Assembly: GCF_002869965.1 (NCBI RefSeq)
Contig: NZ_PEBS01000016.1
Span: forward strand, 1-64,000
Direction of reading: 5' to 3'
Length of the DNA: 64,000 nt
From: Janthinobacterium sp. ROICE36
GTDB lineage: Bacteria; Pseudomonadota; Gammaproteobacteria; Burkholderiales; Burkholderiaceae_D
Below, in pieces: positions 45,188 through 53,460 of the stretch. Under the pieces are notes generated by a model. The model had not been told where the DNA came from, made no database searches, and saw only the letters and a program-made list of their open reading frames with translations. The position numbers and the translations under genes were made by a program. Position 1 is the stretch's first letter, and each line of letters starts with the position of its first letter.

Positions 45188-46819
45188 TTATGCGTTACGG
45201 CGGCGTTCGCGCAGCAGGAAGCGCGCAGGATCCAGGGCGGCGGCCAATTGACTCTCCAGCGGCAGCGGCTCTCCCTCCAGCTGGCACGCCAGCAGCTCGG
45301 CCACCAGCGGCGCCCAGATCAGGCCGCGCGAGGCGTAACCGAGCAAACCAAACAGGCCGGGCCAGCGGGGCACGTCGCGCAAGCGTTCACAGCGGCCCGG
45401 CACGCCCGGGTCGGGCAAGGCGCCCCCCAGCGGCAGGCGGTCCGGCGCCATGCAGCGAAAGCCCGTGCGCCCGGCCAGCGGCGCGTCAAACGCAGGCACA
45501 TCGAAGATGGCGGCGATCTTTTGGATATTGTCGTGCTGACTCGATGCGCGCACCTCGGCATCCGCGTCCGCATCGTAACTGGCGCCCACGCACACGATGC
45601 CCTGGTGCGCCGGCGTCATGTAGGCTTCGCGACAGACGACGAACGGCAAGGATGGCAGACTGCCTTCGACCAGGTGCGTGACCTGACCACGCACGGCGTC
45701 CAGCGGCAGACCGGCAGCCTGTTCAAAATCCACGGCACCCGTGCCTGCCGCCAGGATGACGGTGGGCGCCGCCGCGATCAGGGCACCGTCCGCATCGCGC
45801 ACCAGCCATTCCTCATCGCCACGCTCCAGGCGCAGGGCGCTGCTGGAAAAGCGCCGCGTGAGCAAGGCGCCGCAGGCGTCCAGCATGGCCGCGCAGACGG
45901 AAGACGGTCGCGCCCAGCCACCCTGTTCGAACCACCAGGCGCCATCGGGCGCCGGCGCGCCCAGCATGGCGGTCGCCTCGGGCGCTTCCAGCCAGCGGGC
46001 GAATTCGCGCGGATACAGGCCACTGGCGGCGATCTGCCGCTGCACCTGCGCATGCGCGCCGTCGCGCGCCAGGTGCAGCACGCCGCTTTGCACACCCTCG
46101 ATGGCGGCGCCGATGCCGCCCAGGTCTTTCCAGCGGCTCAGCGAGTACAGGTAGGCGGCGCGCACCAGGCGCGTGGCGATATTGTCATCCTTCGACATCA
46201 GCGGCATGAAGATGCCGGCCAGGTTGCCCGACGCTTCGCTGGCCGGCTGCGCGTGGCGCTCGACCAGAGTCACCTTCCAGCCGCGCGCGGCCAGCCGTTC
46301 GCAGGCAGCCGCGCCGGCCACGCCCGCGCCGATGACGATGGCGCGACGCTCGGGCACGTTGACGGCCGCGTGTTCACCGCGCCGCGCATAAAACACGGCA
46401 CGCAAACGGCTTTCGTCGAAGACAAATCCGTTTTTTTGCAGGGCCGTGCGCTGCGCCTCGTCCAGGTGCACGGCCTGCAGCAGGCCGCCGTCCATCATCA
46501 GGTGCGCCAGCACCGGCGTGGCTGCCGGCACCCAGGCCAGCAGCACTTCATCGATGCGTGCCGATATCTGCGCCAGGCAGGCATCGGGCTCGCCAATCAG
46601 CACATCGAGTGTGACGAGGCCATCGCGCGAGACCATGCGGTGCAAGCCCGGCACGCAAAGCGGCCACTGTGCCCGCCACTCTTCGGGCAAGTGGGTGGCG
46701 TCGACGGGACGCGGCGCCAGAGCGATGTAATGCAGGCGGCGACCGCCATGCGCCGCACAGGCAGCGCGCAAGCGCGCGCCGTCAAAATCCGTGTCGAGCA
46801 GGACCAGCGCGCGGCGCAT
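45188..46819 (-). CDS. mnmC: MnmC-type FAD-dependent tRNA wobble-uridine modification enzyme with degenerate methyltransferase half
   Basis: A 543-aa protein. Residues about 150-540 are the FAD-dependent cmnm5U oxidoreductase half (AIVIGAGVAGAAACERLAARG; HAQPASEASGNLAGIFMP; QGIVCVGASYD; GFRCMAPDRLPLGGALPD; YASRGLIWAPLVAELLA), which converts cmnm5(s2)U34 to nm5(s2)U34 in tRNA. Residues 1-148 correspond in position to the SAM methyltransferase half but lack the glycine-rich GFGTG motif and the DGFAP motif, keeping only scattered resemblance (LHYIALAPRP, VPGLHRMV, LQKNGFVFDES). The second step, methylation to mnm5U, may therefore be missing or done elsewhere. The ATG overlaps the stop of tag by one base. 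Confidence 0.85.
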   Translation of the reverse strand: MRRALVLLDTDFDGARLRAACAAHGGRRLHYIALAPRPVDATHLPEEWRAQWPLCVPGLHRMVSRDGLVTLDVLIGEPDACLAQISARIDEVLLAWVPAATPVLAHLMMDGGLLQAVHLDEAQRTALQKNGFVFDESRLRAVFYARRGEHAAVNVPERRAIVIGAGVAGAAACERLAARGWKVTLVERHAQPASEASGNLAGIFMPLMSKDDNIATRLVRAAYLYSLSRWKDLGGIGAAIEGVQSGVLHLARDGAHAQVQRQIAASGLYPREFARWLEAPEATAMLGAPAPDGAWWFEQGGWARPSSVCAAMLDACGALLTRRFSSSALRLERGDEEWLVRDADGALIAAAPTVILAAGTGAVDFEQAAGLPLDAVRGQVTHLVEGSLPSLPFVVCREAYMTPAHQGIVCVGASYDADADAEVRASSQHDNIQKIAAIFDVPAFDAPLAGRTGFRCMAPDRLPLGGALPDPGVPGRCERLRDVPRWPGLFGLLGYASRGLIWAPLVAELLACQLEGEPLPLESQLAAALDPARFLLRERRRNA

Positions 46820-47397
46820 CAGTGCCCCGCACGGCAAAAGCAGGTCGGCGCATGGTCGTTGACCATGCCGATGCCCTGCATGTAGGCGTAGATAATGGTC
46901 GAGCCGACGAACTTGAAACCACGCTTGAGCAAGTCTTTCGACAATGTATCGGACAAAGCCGTCTTGGCGGGAAAGGCGCCCGGCTGCCAGCTGTTGACGA
47001 TAGGCTGGCCATCGACATACGCCCACAGGAAGCTGTCCAGGGTCTGGCCTTGCGCGCGCAGGCGCAGGTAGGCTTGCGCATTCGTGATGGCCGCCGCCAC
47101 CTTCAGGCGGTTGCGCACGATGCCGGGGTCGAGCAGCAGCTGCGCCACCTTCTCCGAGCCATAGGCGGCGATCTTTTCCGCGTCCCAGCCGTCAAAGGCC
47201 GCGCGGTAGGTGTCGCGCTTGTTGAGGATGGTCTCCCAGCTCAGGCCCGCCTGCGCGCCTTCCAGGTTCAGCATCTCGAACAGCCGGCGCTCGTCGTGGC
47301 AAGGCACGCCCCACTCCGTATCGTGGTAATCGAGATAGCGGGGATTGGCCGGATTGGCCCAGGAGCAGCGGATGGTGGTCATGGTTGTGTTCTTCAT
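46819..47397 (-). CDS. tag: DNA-3-methyladenine glycosylase I
   Basis: A 192-aa base excision repair enzyme that removes 3-methyladenine from alkylated DNA. Family signatures are complete: IRCSWANPANPRYLDYHDTEWGVP near the N-terminus (in part), LFEMLNLEGAQAGLSWETILNKR, RNRLKVAAAITNA, FKFVGSTIIYAYMQGIGMVNDH, and CFCR. The Cys of RCSW, His of YHDTEWG, and the C-terminal His and Cys (NDHAPTCFC) are the zinc ligands. Start could also be the ATG at 47382. The gene is coupled to mnmC, linking a DNA and a tRNA maintenance enzyme in one transcript. Confidence 0.94.
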   Translation of the reverse strand: MKNTTMTTIRCSWANPANPRYLDYHDTEWGVPCHDERRLFEMLNLEGAQAGLSWETILNKRDTYRAAFDGWDAEKIAAYGSEKVAQLLLDPGIVRNRLKVAAAITNAQAYLRLRAQGQTLDSFLWAYVDGQPIVNSWQPGAFPAKTALSDTLSKDLLKRGFKFVGSTIIYAYMQGIGMVNDHAPTCFCRAGH

Positions 47398-47420
47398 GTG
47401 CAGGCAGATGCCAGTATAGT

Positions 47421-48917
47421 TTATCGGCCGCGCAAGAGGCGCCCCAGTTCCAGCAAGCCGTGCTGCATCTCGGCCGGGGGGATGGCGGCAAAGCCCAACA
47501 GCAGCCCGGGCGGCGTGGTGCAGGCGTCGCTGGCGTCAGGGTCGGCATAGTGGCCCAGCGGGCGCAGTTCGATGCCCCGTTCCAGCCCCGCGCGCGACAC
47601 CGTTTCTTCATCGTGGCCGCCGCGAAAATACGCGCACAGTTCCAGGCCGCTGTCGGTCGGCCCGCACACGATTTGATCGTCGAGTTCACGCGCGAGGCCG
47701 TGCACCAACTGGTCGCGCCGTTCCGCATTGCTGTCGCGCGTGCGACGGATATGCCGGCCAAAGTGGCCCTCGGCGATGAAGTCGGCCAGCGCCATCTGCG
47801 GCACGATGGCCGTATGGCGGTCCATCACGGCCTTGGCTTGCACCAGTGCCTCGGCCAGCGCGGGCGGAGCCACCATGTAACCGAGGCGCAGGCCGGGGAA
47901 CAGCACTTTTGACAGGGTGCCCACGTAGACCACGCAGCCATCGCGGTCCAGGCTTTGCAGGGACGCCAGCGGCGCGCCCGAGTAGCGGTATTCGCTGTCG
48001 TAATCATCTTCTACCAGCCAGGCCTTGTTGTGCGCGGCCCAGGCCAGCAGGGCCAGGCGGCGCGGTAAACTCATGCTCACGCCCAGCGGCATCTGGTGCG
48101 ATGGCGTCACGTAGGCCAGCTTCGCCTGCGGGCAGTGCGCCACGCCATACGCCACGTCCAGCCCCTGCGCATCGACGGGAACGGGAAACACGCGCGCGCC
48201 GGCCGCGCGCAAGGGGCCGCTGGCGCCCCGGTAGCCGGGCGACTCCATCCAGGCCGCGTCGCCGGGTGCCAGCAGGATGGTCGACAGCATGAACAGCGCC
48301 TGCTGCGAACCGGAGGTAATCACGATCTGCTGCGGCGTGCAGTGGACGCCACGCGAGGCCTTCAGGTACACGCACAGCAATTCGCGCAACGGCAGGTAGC
48401 CGGCCGGGTCGCTGTAGCCGAACTGGTGGTCGGGGCGGCGCCAACGCCGCGCTTCCAGGCGGTTCCACACGTCGAACGGGAAATGGTCGATGCGCGGCAT
48501 GCCGACGCGAAAAGCGCGCAGCGGGCCCCGGTGGAACGCCACCTGGCGCATGGCCGCCACCACGCCTTGCCCGCGCGCCGACAGGGGCCGCAGCAGGCCG
48601 GGCGCGTCAAACTTGCCGGCCGGCGCGGCCACAGGTACGGACAACGGAACGTCGCGACTGACAAAGGTGCCGCGCCCCACGGCGCCATCGAGATAGCCTT
48701 CCGCCGTCAACAGCGCATACGCATTGAGCACCGTCTGGCGCGACACGGCCAGCAGGCGGCAAAAGTCGCGCGTGGGCGGCAACTGCATGCCGGCACTCAT
48801 GCGGCCATCGAGGATGGCGGCCTTGATGGCCGCATACAACTGGCGAAACAGCGGTTCGGTGGTGCCGCGCTGCAGCGGCAAGGCGGCGATGATCTGGTTC
48901 AGATGGGAGGCTGGCAT
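47421..48917 (-). CDS. MocR/PdxR-family transcriptional regulator (GntR HTH fused to aminotransferase fold)
   Basis: A 498-aa regulator. Residues 15-85 are a winged GntR HTH (PLFRQLYAAIKAAILDGRM, LPPTRDFCRLLAVSRQTVLNAYALL). Residues about 115-495 are a fold-type I aminotransferase domain: GYSDPAGYLPLRELL, ITSGSQQALFMLSTILL, EDDYDSEYRYSG, and the PLP-Schiff-base lysine in VGTLSKVLFPGLRLGY. Such proteins usually sense pyridoxal phosphate or an amino compound and control a neighbouring gene. It is divergent from osmC-paiB, which may be its target. A 7-bp inverted repeat lies immediately before its start. Confidence 0.92.
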   Translation of the reverse strand: MPASHLNQIIAALPLQRGTTEPLFRQLYAAIKAAILDGRMSAGMQLPPTRDFCRLLAVSRQTVLNAYALLTAEGYLDGAVGRGTFVSRDVPLSVPVAAPAGKFDAPGLLRPLSARGQGVVAAMRQVAFHRGPLRAFRVGMPRIDHFPFDVWNRLEARRWRRPDHQFGYSDPAGYLPLRELLCVYLKASRGVHCTPQQIVITSGSQQALFMLSTILLAPGDAAWMESPGYRGASGPLRAAGARVFPVPVDAQGLDVAYGVAHCPQAKLAYVTPSHQMPLGVSMSLPRRLALLAWAAHNKAWLVEDDYDSEYRYSGAPLASLQSLDRDGCVVYVGTLSKVLFPGLRLGYMVAPPALAEALVQAKAVMDRHTAIVPQMALADFIAEGHFGRHIRRTRDSNAERRDQLVHGLARELDDQIVCGPTDSGLELCAYFRGGHDEETVSRAGLERGIELRPLGHYADPDASDACTTPPGLLLGFAAIPPAEMQHGLLELGRLLRGR

Positions 48918-48925
48918 GGTGGCAC

Positions 48926-48947
48926 TCTTGAATTGGTAGCTTCAAGA
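48926..48947. promoter_or_regulatory. Candidate operator: TCTTGAA-N8-TTCAAGA
   Basis: A perfect 7-bp inverted repeat with an 8-bp spacer, TCTTGAA (48926-48932) and TTCAAGA (48941-48947), in the 107-bp region between the divergent MocR gene (start 48917) and osmC (start 49025). Position and symmetry suggest a dimeric regulator site, perhaps MocR itself. Confidence 0.45.
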
Positions 48948-49024
48948 TAGCACTTATTGGATGTTTTAAATAGCCAAGACTGGCGCTAAGATGACGCATC
49001 CCCTCTTACTCCCGTGGAGCACCC

Positions 49025-49486
49025 ATGCATCAGTTTTTCGCCACCGTGGCCTGGCAGCGCGACGGCCAGGATTTCGCCGGCCAGCGCTACAGCCGTGGCC
49101 ATGAATGGCAGTTCGACGGCGGCTTGACAGTATCCGCCTCGTCGTCGCCCTTGTCCGTGCCGCTGCCCATGTCAGTGGCGGAAAATATCGACCCGGAAGA
49201 AGCGCTGGTGGCCGCCACGTCGAGCTGCCACATGCTGTTCTTCCTGTCGCTGGCAGCGCGGCGCGGTGTCGTCATCGACGACTACCGCGACGACGCCGTC
49301 GGCGAGCTGGGAAAAAATGCCGCCGGGCGGCTGGCCATGACGCGCATCGTGCTGCGCCCGCGCATCGCCTTCGCGGGAACACCGCCCTCGCCCGAGGTGC
49401 TGGCCGCCCTGCACCACGACGCGCACGAGCGCTGCTACATCGCCAATTCCCTCACGGCCGACGTGGTAGTGGAAGGAGCGGCCTAG
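49025..49486 (+). CDS. OsmC/Ohr-family peroxidase-like protein
   Basis: A 153-aa protein of the OsmC fold. The two family cysteines are present: SSCHMLFFLSLAA and HERCYIANS. In characterised members these reduce organic hydroperoxides. The motif NIDPEEALVAATSSCHM is typical. GTGGAG precedes the ATG. It is immediately followed by the PaiB-like gene (stop and start directly abut) and is divergent from a MocR regulator, so the three probably form one regulatory unit, possibly for stress or polyamine-related metabolism. Confidence 0.9.
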   Translation: MHQFFATVAWQRDGQDFAGQRYSRGHEWQFDGGLTVSASSSPLSVPLPMSVAENIDPEEALVAATSSCHMLFFLSLAARRGVVIDDYRDDAVGELGKNAAGRLAMTRIVLRPRIAFAGTPPSPEVLAALHHDAHERCYIANSLTADVVVEGAA

Positions 49487-50140
49487 ATGTACACGCCCGC
49501 CAGCTTCCGCGAAAAGCGCCTCGACGTGCTGCATGGTCTGATCCGGGCCCATCCCCTGGGCGCGCTGGTGCGCCATGGCGAGGACGGTTTATGCGCCGAC
49601 CATCTGCCATTCGAGATCGCCGCGCCCACGCCCGAGGCACCGTTCGGCATCCTGCGCGCCCACGTGGCGCGCGCCAACCCGCTGTGGCGCGGCGCTATCG
49701 GAACCGATGAGTGCATGGCGATCTTCCAGGGGCCGCACGCCTACATCACGCCCGCCTGGTATGCGGAAAAGCAGCGCAGCGGCAAGGAAGTCCCAACCTT
49801 CAACTACGCGGTGGTGCACGCCCACGGCCCCCTGCGCGCCATCGACGATGCGGCGTGGCTGATGGACTTGCTGGAGCGGCTGACGGCGCGCCATGAGGCA
49901 GACCAGGCGATGCCGTGGACAGTCGCCGACGCGCCGGCCGACTACATCGGCAAGCTGTTGAAAGCCATCGTCGGCATCGAAATCCCCCTCACCCGCCTGA
50001 CGGGCAAATGGAAGCTGGGCCAGAACCGCAGCCTGCAAGACCAGGCCAGCATGGCGCATGGTCTGGCGCTGGACAATCAAGCCGGCGCGGCGCAGGCCTT
50101 GGGCGCGCTGATCGCCGCCAACGTCACGCCAGCCAGTTGA
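49487..50140 (+). CDS. PaiB-family FMN-binding negative transcriptional regulator
   Basis: A 217-aa protein of the PaiB/split-barrel FMN-binding family: MYTPASFRE at the N-terminus, HPLGALVRHGEDGLCADHLPFE, LRAHVARANPLWR, GPHAYITPAWYAEK, VPTFNYAVVHAHGPL, and LTGKWKLGQNRS near the end. These are all recognisable family positions. In Bacillus, PaiB represses sporulation and protease genes; in proteobacteria the role is unclear and an enzymatic one is possible. The start codon follows the osmC stop without gap. The 3' end overlaps the convergent AEC transporter by 17 bp. Confidence 0.9.
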   Translation: MYTPASFREKRLDVLHGLIRAHPLGALVRHGEDGLCADHLPFEIAAPTPEAPFGILRAHVARANPLWRGAIGTDECMAIFQGPHAYITPAWYAEKQRSGKEVPTFNYAVVHAHGPLRAIDDAAWLMDLLERLTARHEADQAMPWTVADAPADYIGKLLKAIVGIEIPLTRLTGKWKLGQNRSLQDQASMAHGLALDNQAGAAQALGALIAANVTPAS

Positions 50141-51077
50141 CGGCCGCCGAAAACGTCACAAACGACAGCGCCGTCGAGACCAGAATGATGCGGGCGATGC
50201 GCGCCGTGTTTGCACCGAAGCGCTCCGACAGCAGCGACACATTACTGGCGCTGGGCAGGCACGCCACCAGCACCATGCAGGTCAGCGCGAACGGATCGAG
50301 CGGCGCGCCCAGCGCGATGGCAGCGTGGCCGATGCCCCACACCAGCAGCGGATGCAACAGCAATTTTTTCAGCGCCACCGGCACATACTCTGTCATCGGC
50401 GCGGGGTCGCTGGTGCTCATCTGCGAACGGGCCAGCACGGCGCCGATGGTAAACAGGGCCACCGGCGAGGCGGCATCGGCCAGCAAGCCCACCGTCTGCG
50501 TCAGCGGCTTGGGCAGGGCCAGTTCCAACCACGACGACAAGGCGCCGAGCACAATCGCCCACGGCATGGGATTGCCCGCCATGCCTTTCAAGGCATTCAT
50601 GACGGCGGCGCGGCTGCCATGCGCGCCGCCGCTGCCGATGCGCGACAGGGCAATGCACAGCGAACTGGTAAGCAACATGTCGACCACGATGGTGACGATG
50701 ACGGGCCCCGAAGAACGGGGCCCGAGCAGGGTCAATAGCAGGGGTACGCCCATGAATCCCGTGTTCGGGAAAGCTGCCACCAGCGCACCGAAAGCGGCGT
50801 TATTCCAGTCGATGCGGTGGCTGAGGGTCATGGCCGTGGTGACACCCACCATGATCAGGGCGCACAGCAGATACACGCCAAACACGCTGGCGTCGAGCAA
50901 CTGCGCGATGGGCGTGGCGGCGCCGAAGCGGTACAGCATGCAGGGCAGCGAAAAGTACAGGACAAAGCTGTTCAGGCCGCCGATGGCGGCCAGCGGCAGC
51001 AGCGTGCGCCGCACGGCCAGGTAGCCGCACAGCACCAGGGCGAAGAAGGGGAAGGTGATGGCGAGGATGGTCAGCAT
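50124..51077 (-). CDS. AEC (auxin efflux carrier)-family transporter
   Basis: A 317-aa inner-membrane protein with about ten hydrophobic helices arranged as two similar halves (LTILAITFPFFALVLCGYLA, LNSFVLYFSLPCMLYRFG, FGALVAAFPNTGFMGVPLLL; and MPWAIVLGALSSWL, PVALFTIGAVLA, LLVWGIGHAAIALG). The NTGFMGVPL motif in the first half is characteristic. AEC members export organic acids such as malate or related carboxylates; the substrate here cannot be told. Monocistronic, convergent with paiB. Confidence 0.9.
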   Translation of the reverse strand: MLTILAITFPFFALVLCGYLAVRRTLLPLAAIGGLNSFVLYFSLPCMLYRFGAATPIAQLLDASVFGVYLLCALIMVGVTTAMTLSHRIDWNNAAFGALVAAFPNTGFMGVPLLLTLLGPRSSGPVIVTIVVDMLLTSSLCIALSRIGSGGAHGSRAAVMNALKGMAGNPMPWAIVLGALSSWLELALPKPLTQTVGLLADAASPVALFTIGAVLARSQMSTSDPAPMTEYVPVALKKLLLHPLLVWGIGHAAIALGAPLDPFALTCMVLVACLPSASNVSLLSERFGANTARIARIILVSTALSFVTFSAAVNWLA

Positions 51078-51169
51078 GGAGCGCCATTGTAGCGCGCTCC
51101 CTTGGCGCGCCGCCGGCGCAGGCCGCTCGCGCGGCCCAAGGAGGTGACGGGGAAATCGCCGCTGGCCGG

Positions 51170-51409
51170 CTAGGGCGTGAGCAGGGTGCCGGCTGGCACG
51201 GCAAACATGCCGGCGCCCGTCTGCAGCAGGGGCACGATGACGGGACCGTTGGCGCCGGTGGGCGCTTCATGGATATGCGCGACGGTGGCCAGCATGCCCG
51301 TATAGCGCACGCCGCCGCTGACACTGCGGTCGTGGGCAACGCGGATCGTGCTGCTACCGCTGGCCGCGCTGGTATTGGCCGGCACTTCCTGCGCGCCGGC
51401 CGGCGCACC
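51170..51409 (-). pseudogene. CHRD-domain protein remnant
   Basis: An open frame with no start codon of its own near the beginning runs directly downstream of the HxlR stop, in the same frame. Its translation (AGAQEVPANTSAASGSS, GVRYTGMLATVAHIHEAPTG, NGPVIVPLLQTGAGMFAVP) is plainly the CHRD domain, but signal peptide and first strand are missing, and the last third (the usual HTAANPGGEIRGQ-like part) is absent because of a TAG at 51170. It is most likely a leftover of a deleted exported CHRD protein. A 71-residue product from the internal ATG at 51385 is conceivable but would be unstable. Confidence 0.7.
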
Positions 51410-51967
51410 TCAGGCCAGATGCCCTTCCGCCACCCAGCCACGGTTGGCGGGCACGGCCTTCGGTTTGGGCGCAATGCCGCTGCTTTTCTCCGCATCGAGG
51501 ATGATGCTGCGCATGCTGTCGCTGGCGGCCGGCCCCGGCGCAAACGCGTAGTACTCGTCATTGATGGGCAAGCCCGTCATGGCGTCGACCAGCACCGGAT
51601 CGGCGGCCAGGCCCGTGTCGCGACTGGCGATGACGAGGCTGGCGCCTTCCGGCGCGAAATTTTCATTGCCCCAGGCAATAAAAGCCAGCAAGACCGGCTT
51701 GAAGGCGCGCCCGGACTTGGTCAGCACATAATCGTAGCGGGGTGGCTTGGCGCAATACAGGCGGCGCGTCATCAAGCCGCCCTCCACCAGGTCGGCCAGC
51801 CGGCGCGTCAGGATGGTGGGCGCGATCTTGAGGCTTTTTTCAAATTCGTCAAAGCGCGTCTTGCCGTAAAACGCTTCACGCAGGATAAGGATGCTCCACC
51901 ATTCGCCCACCTTGCCCAGGCTGCGCGCAATCGGGCAGGGCAAATTATTAAAGTTGGTATGTTTCAT
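51410..51967 (-). CDS. HxlR-family transcriptional regulator
   Basis: A 185-aa winged-helix protein: CPIARSLGKVGEWWSILILREAFYG, a short loop (KTRFDEFEKSLKIAP), recognition helix TILTRRLADLVEGGLMTRR, and the wing YCAKPPRYDYVLTKSGRAFKPVLLAF. The Cys in NNLPCPIARSL is in the position of the redox/electrophile-sensing Cys of many HxlR proteins. The C-terminal 80 residues extend beyond the basic domain. AGGAGATGG precedes the ATG at 51967. Target genes are unknown; the usual divergent target (an oxidoreductase) is not there, only a small SCPU-like gene. Confidence 0.9.
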   Translation of the reverse strand: MKHTNFNNLPCPIARSLGKVGEWWSILILREAFYGKTRFDEFEKSLKIAPTILTRRLADLVEGGLMTRRLYCAKPPRYDYVLTKSGRAFKPVLLAFIAWGNENFAPEGASLVIASRDTGLAADPVLVDAMTGLPINDEYYAFAPGPAASDSMRSIILDAEKSSGIAPKPKAVPANRGWVAEGHLA

Positions 51968-51982
51968 GACCATCTCCTCACG

Positions 51983-52052
51983 TTGATTCAACACAACAAT
52001 CAAAAATATTTCAGTTGCAACACGGAAACTTAGTTACTATCATTTTGCAAGT
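51983..52052. promoter_or_regulatory. Probable HxlR promoter/operator region
   Basis: TTGATT (51983-51988) and AATCAA (51998-52003) form a perfect inverted repeat just before the HxlR start. Farther upstream, on the minus strand, the AT-rich motif TTGCAAAATGATAGTAAC (about 52033-52050) resembles the autoregulated promoters of HxlR genes. Assigned by eye. Confidence 0.4.
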
Positions 52053-52219
52053 GACCTTGGCACCACGGTAACGGCTAGAAAATACGCAAAAAATCACACT
52101 TTCCTTGTCCACGTACAATCATGGCTGGTTCTGCTCCCACAATCCCGGTGCGAAAAACGGTGTCAGCCACGCCTTCCAGCGCTGCTGCCCACGCCCGTTT
52201 TTCACGCGATACAAACACG

Positions 52220-52456
52220 ATGCCCCCTTTGAAACTTGCCGTACTGCCCGCCCTGCTCGCCCTGTCCCTTTGCCAGACCACCACCGCCGGTACCGTGTCT
52301 ACCGCTACGCTCCAGGCCACCTTCGTCGTCCAGGAAGCGTGCACCATCGTTACGCAACGCAACAGCACCCAAGTGCGCTGCCAGCACAACACGCCGTATC
52401 TGCTGCTCCAGCAGACAACACCATCAGGCGCCGACCTCGTCACCGTCACGTTCTAA
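52220..52456 (+). CDS. Tiny exported SCPU-like protein
   Basis: A 78-aa product: signal peptide (MPPLKLAVLPALLALSLCQTTTAG), then a mature chain of only about 55 residues (TLQATFVVQEACTIV, VRCQHNTPYLLLQQ, DLVTVTF). The two Cys, the HNTPYLL stretch and the -VTVTF terminus mirror the ends of spore coat U (SCPU) pilin domains (compare VTCTNTTPYNVGL and ITATVYF in the pilin at 56635-57165), but the central part of the domain is missing. It converges on the tip-adhesin gene and overlaps its stop by 4 bp. It could be a decayed pilin or a mini-subunit. No strong Shine-Dalgarno. Confidence 0.55.
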   Translation: MPPLKLAVLPALLALSLCQTTTAGTVSTATLQATFVVQEACTIVTQRNSTQVRCQHNTPYLLLQQTTPSGADLVTVTF

Positions 52457-53460
52457 AAATATATCGTTGCCGTCACCGTGTCCTTGTAGTCGCCGGGGCG
52501 CGGCGACACCTGCGCCGGCACGCGGCCGTAAATCGTCAGCGGCACGCTGGCGCCCGTGCCCGTGCCCGTCACCATGCTGGTGCCTGCCGTGCCATCGCCC
52601 CAGAGCGGGCCATCGAGGGCGGACGACAGCAGGTAACTGACCTTGTCCGTCGTTAAGCTATTTTTCATCTGGCGATTCGCCACATTGGCCGCCACGCTGC
52701 CGCCGTTCAGGGCAATCTGATATGCATTGTTATTCACGCAACGCACCGACAAGGTGCTGGTGCTGCGCAAGTTACCCGTCAGGATGGAAGCGTTCGCGAA
52801 CGCCATCGGACTGGCCGTGATGGTGCAGTCGTTGACGGCCGTGGCATTCACCGTAAAACCGAAGCTGCCGCTGCTGGCCGAGCAACCCTGCAGGTTGACG
52901 AGACCATAGGTGGTGTAGGTGTACGTACCCTGGCCGGCAAAGCTTGATGTGTACACGGTATTGGCGTTGGCGACCGTGGGCACGGCCGCCAGCGCGGTGC
53001 CGGCAGGAATCTTCGCATACACGGTAAAGGTGGTCGAATACGTGCCGGGCGGGGCCAGCAAACCGGCCGACAAAATCAAGCCGAAGGTCGCCGGTGCGCC
53101 CGTCACGCCGGCGCCGCCCCAGATCTTCGCCGTCGTATACGAACTGTCCACATACACGTTGTACTCGATGCGCTTGCTGCCATTGCCCAACTTGCGCGGT
53201 AAGGCCGAGGTGGAATTCGTACCCAGCCCCAGCGAGATGCACACTTGCGCATTGGGCGTCAGCAACTGTCCCAGATTCAGCGAGGAAAACAGGCAGCTGA
53301 AGGTGCCCGTTGCCTGCGCCACATAATCGGTGCCGGAAATCGGGCTGACGGTGCCGAAATCGATATTCGTCATGCTGACCGTGCAGGTGTCCGCCGCCCG
53401 CGCCACGCTGCCCCAGGCACAGCCCAGCAGCAGGGTCAGCCATAGCAGCAGGCGGCGCAT
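52453..53460 (-). CDS. SCPU-domain pilus tip protein (CsuE-like, two domains)
   Basis: A 335-aa exported protein with signal peptide MRRLLLWLTLLLGCAWGSVARA. Two tandem spore-coat-U domains follow (about 25-170 and 180-335): CTVSMTNIDFGTVSPISG / VCISLGLGTN / KRIEYNVYVD, and CTITASPMAFANASILTG / VRCVNNNAYQIALNGG / TVTATIYF. A two-domain subunit at the end of the operon matches the tip adhesin of archaic (sigma-class, Csu-type) chaperone-usher pili, which mediates attachment to abiotic surfaces. Its ATG overlaps the usher stop by one base, so expression is coupled. Confidence 0.88.
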   Translation of the reverse strand: MRRLLLWLTLLLGCAWGSVARAADTCTVSMTNIDFGTVSPISGTDYVAQATGTFSCLFSSLNLGQLLTPNAQVCISLGLGTNSTSALPRKLGNGSKRIEYNVYVDSSYTTAKIWGGAGVTGAPATFGLILSAGLLAPPGTYSTTFTVYAKIPAGTALAAVPTVANANTVYTSSFAGQGTYTYTTYGLVNLQGCSASSGSFGFTVNATAVNDCTITASPMAFANASILTGNLRSTSTLSVRCVNNNAYQIALNGGSVAANVANRQMKNSLTTDKVSYLLSSALDGPLWGDGTAGTSMVTGTGTGASVPLTIYGRVPAQVSPRPGDYKDTVTATIYF

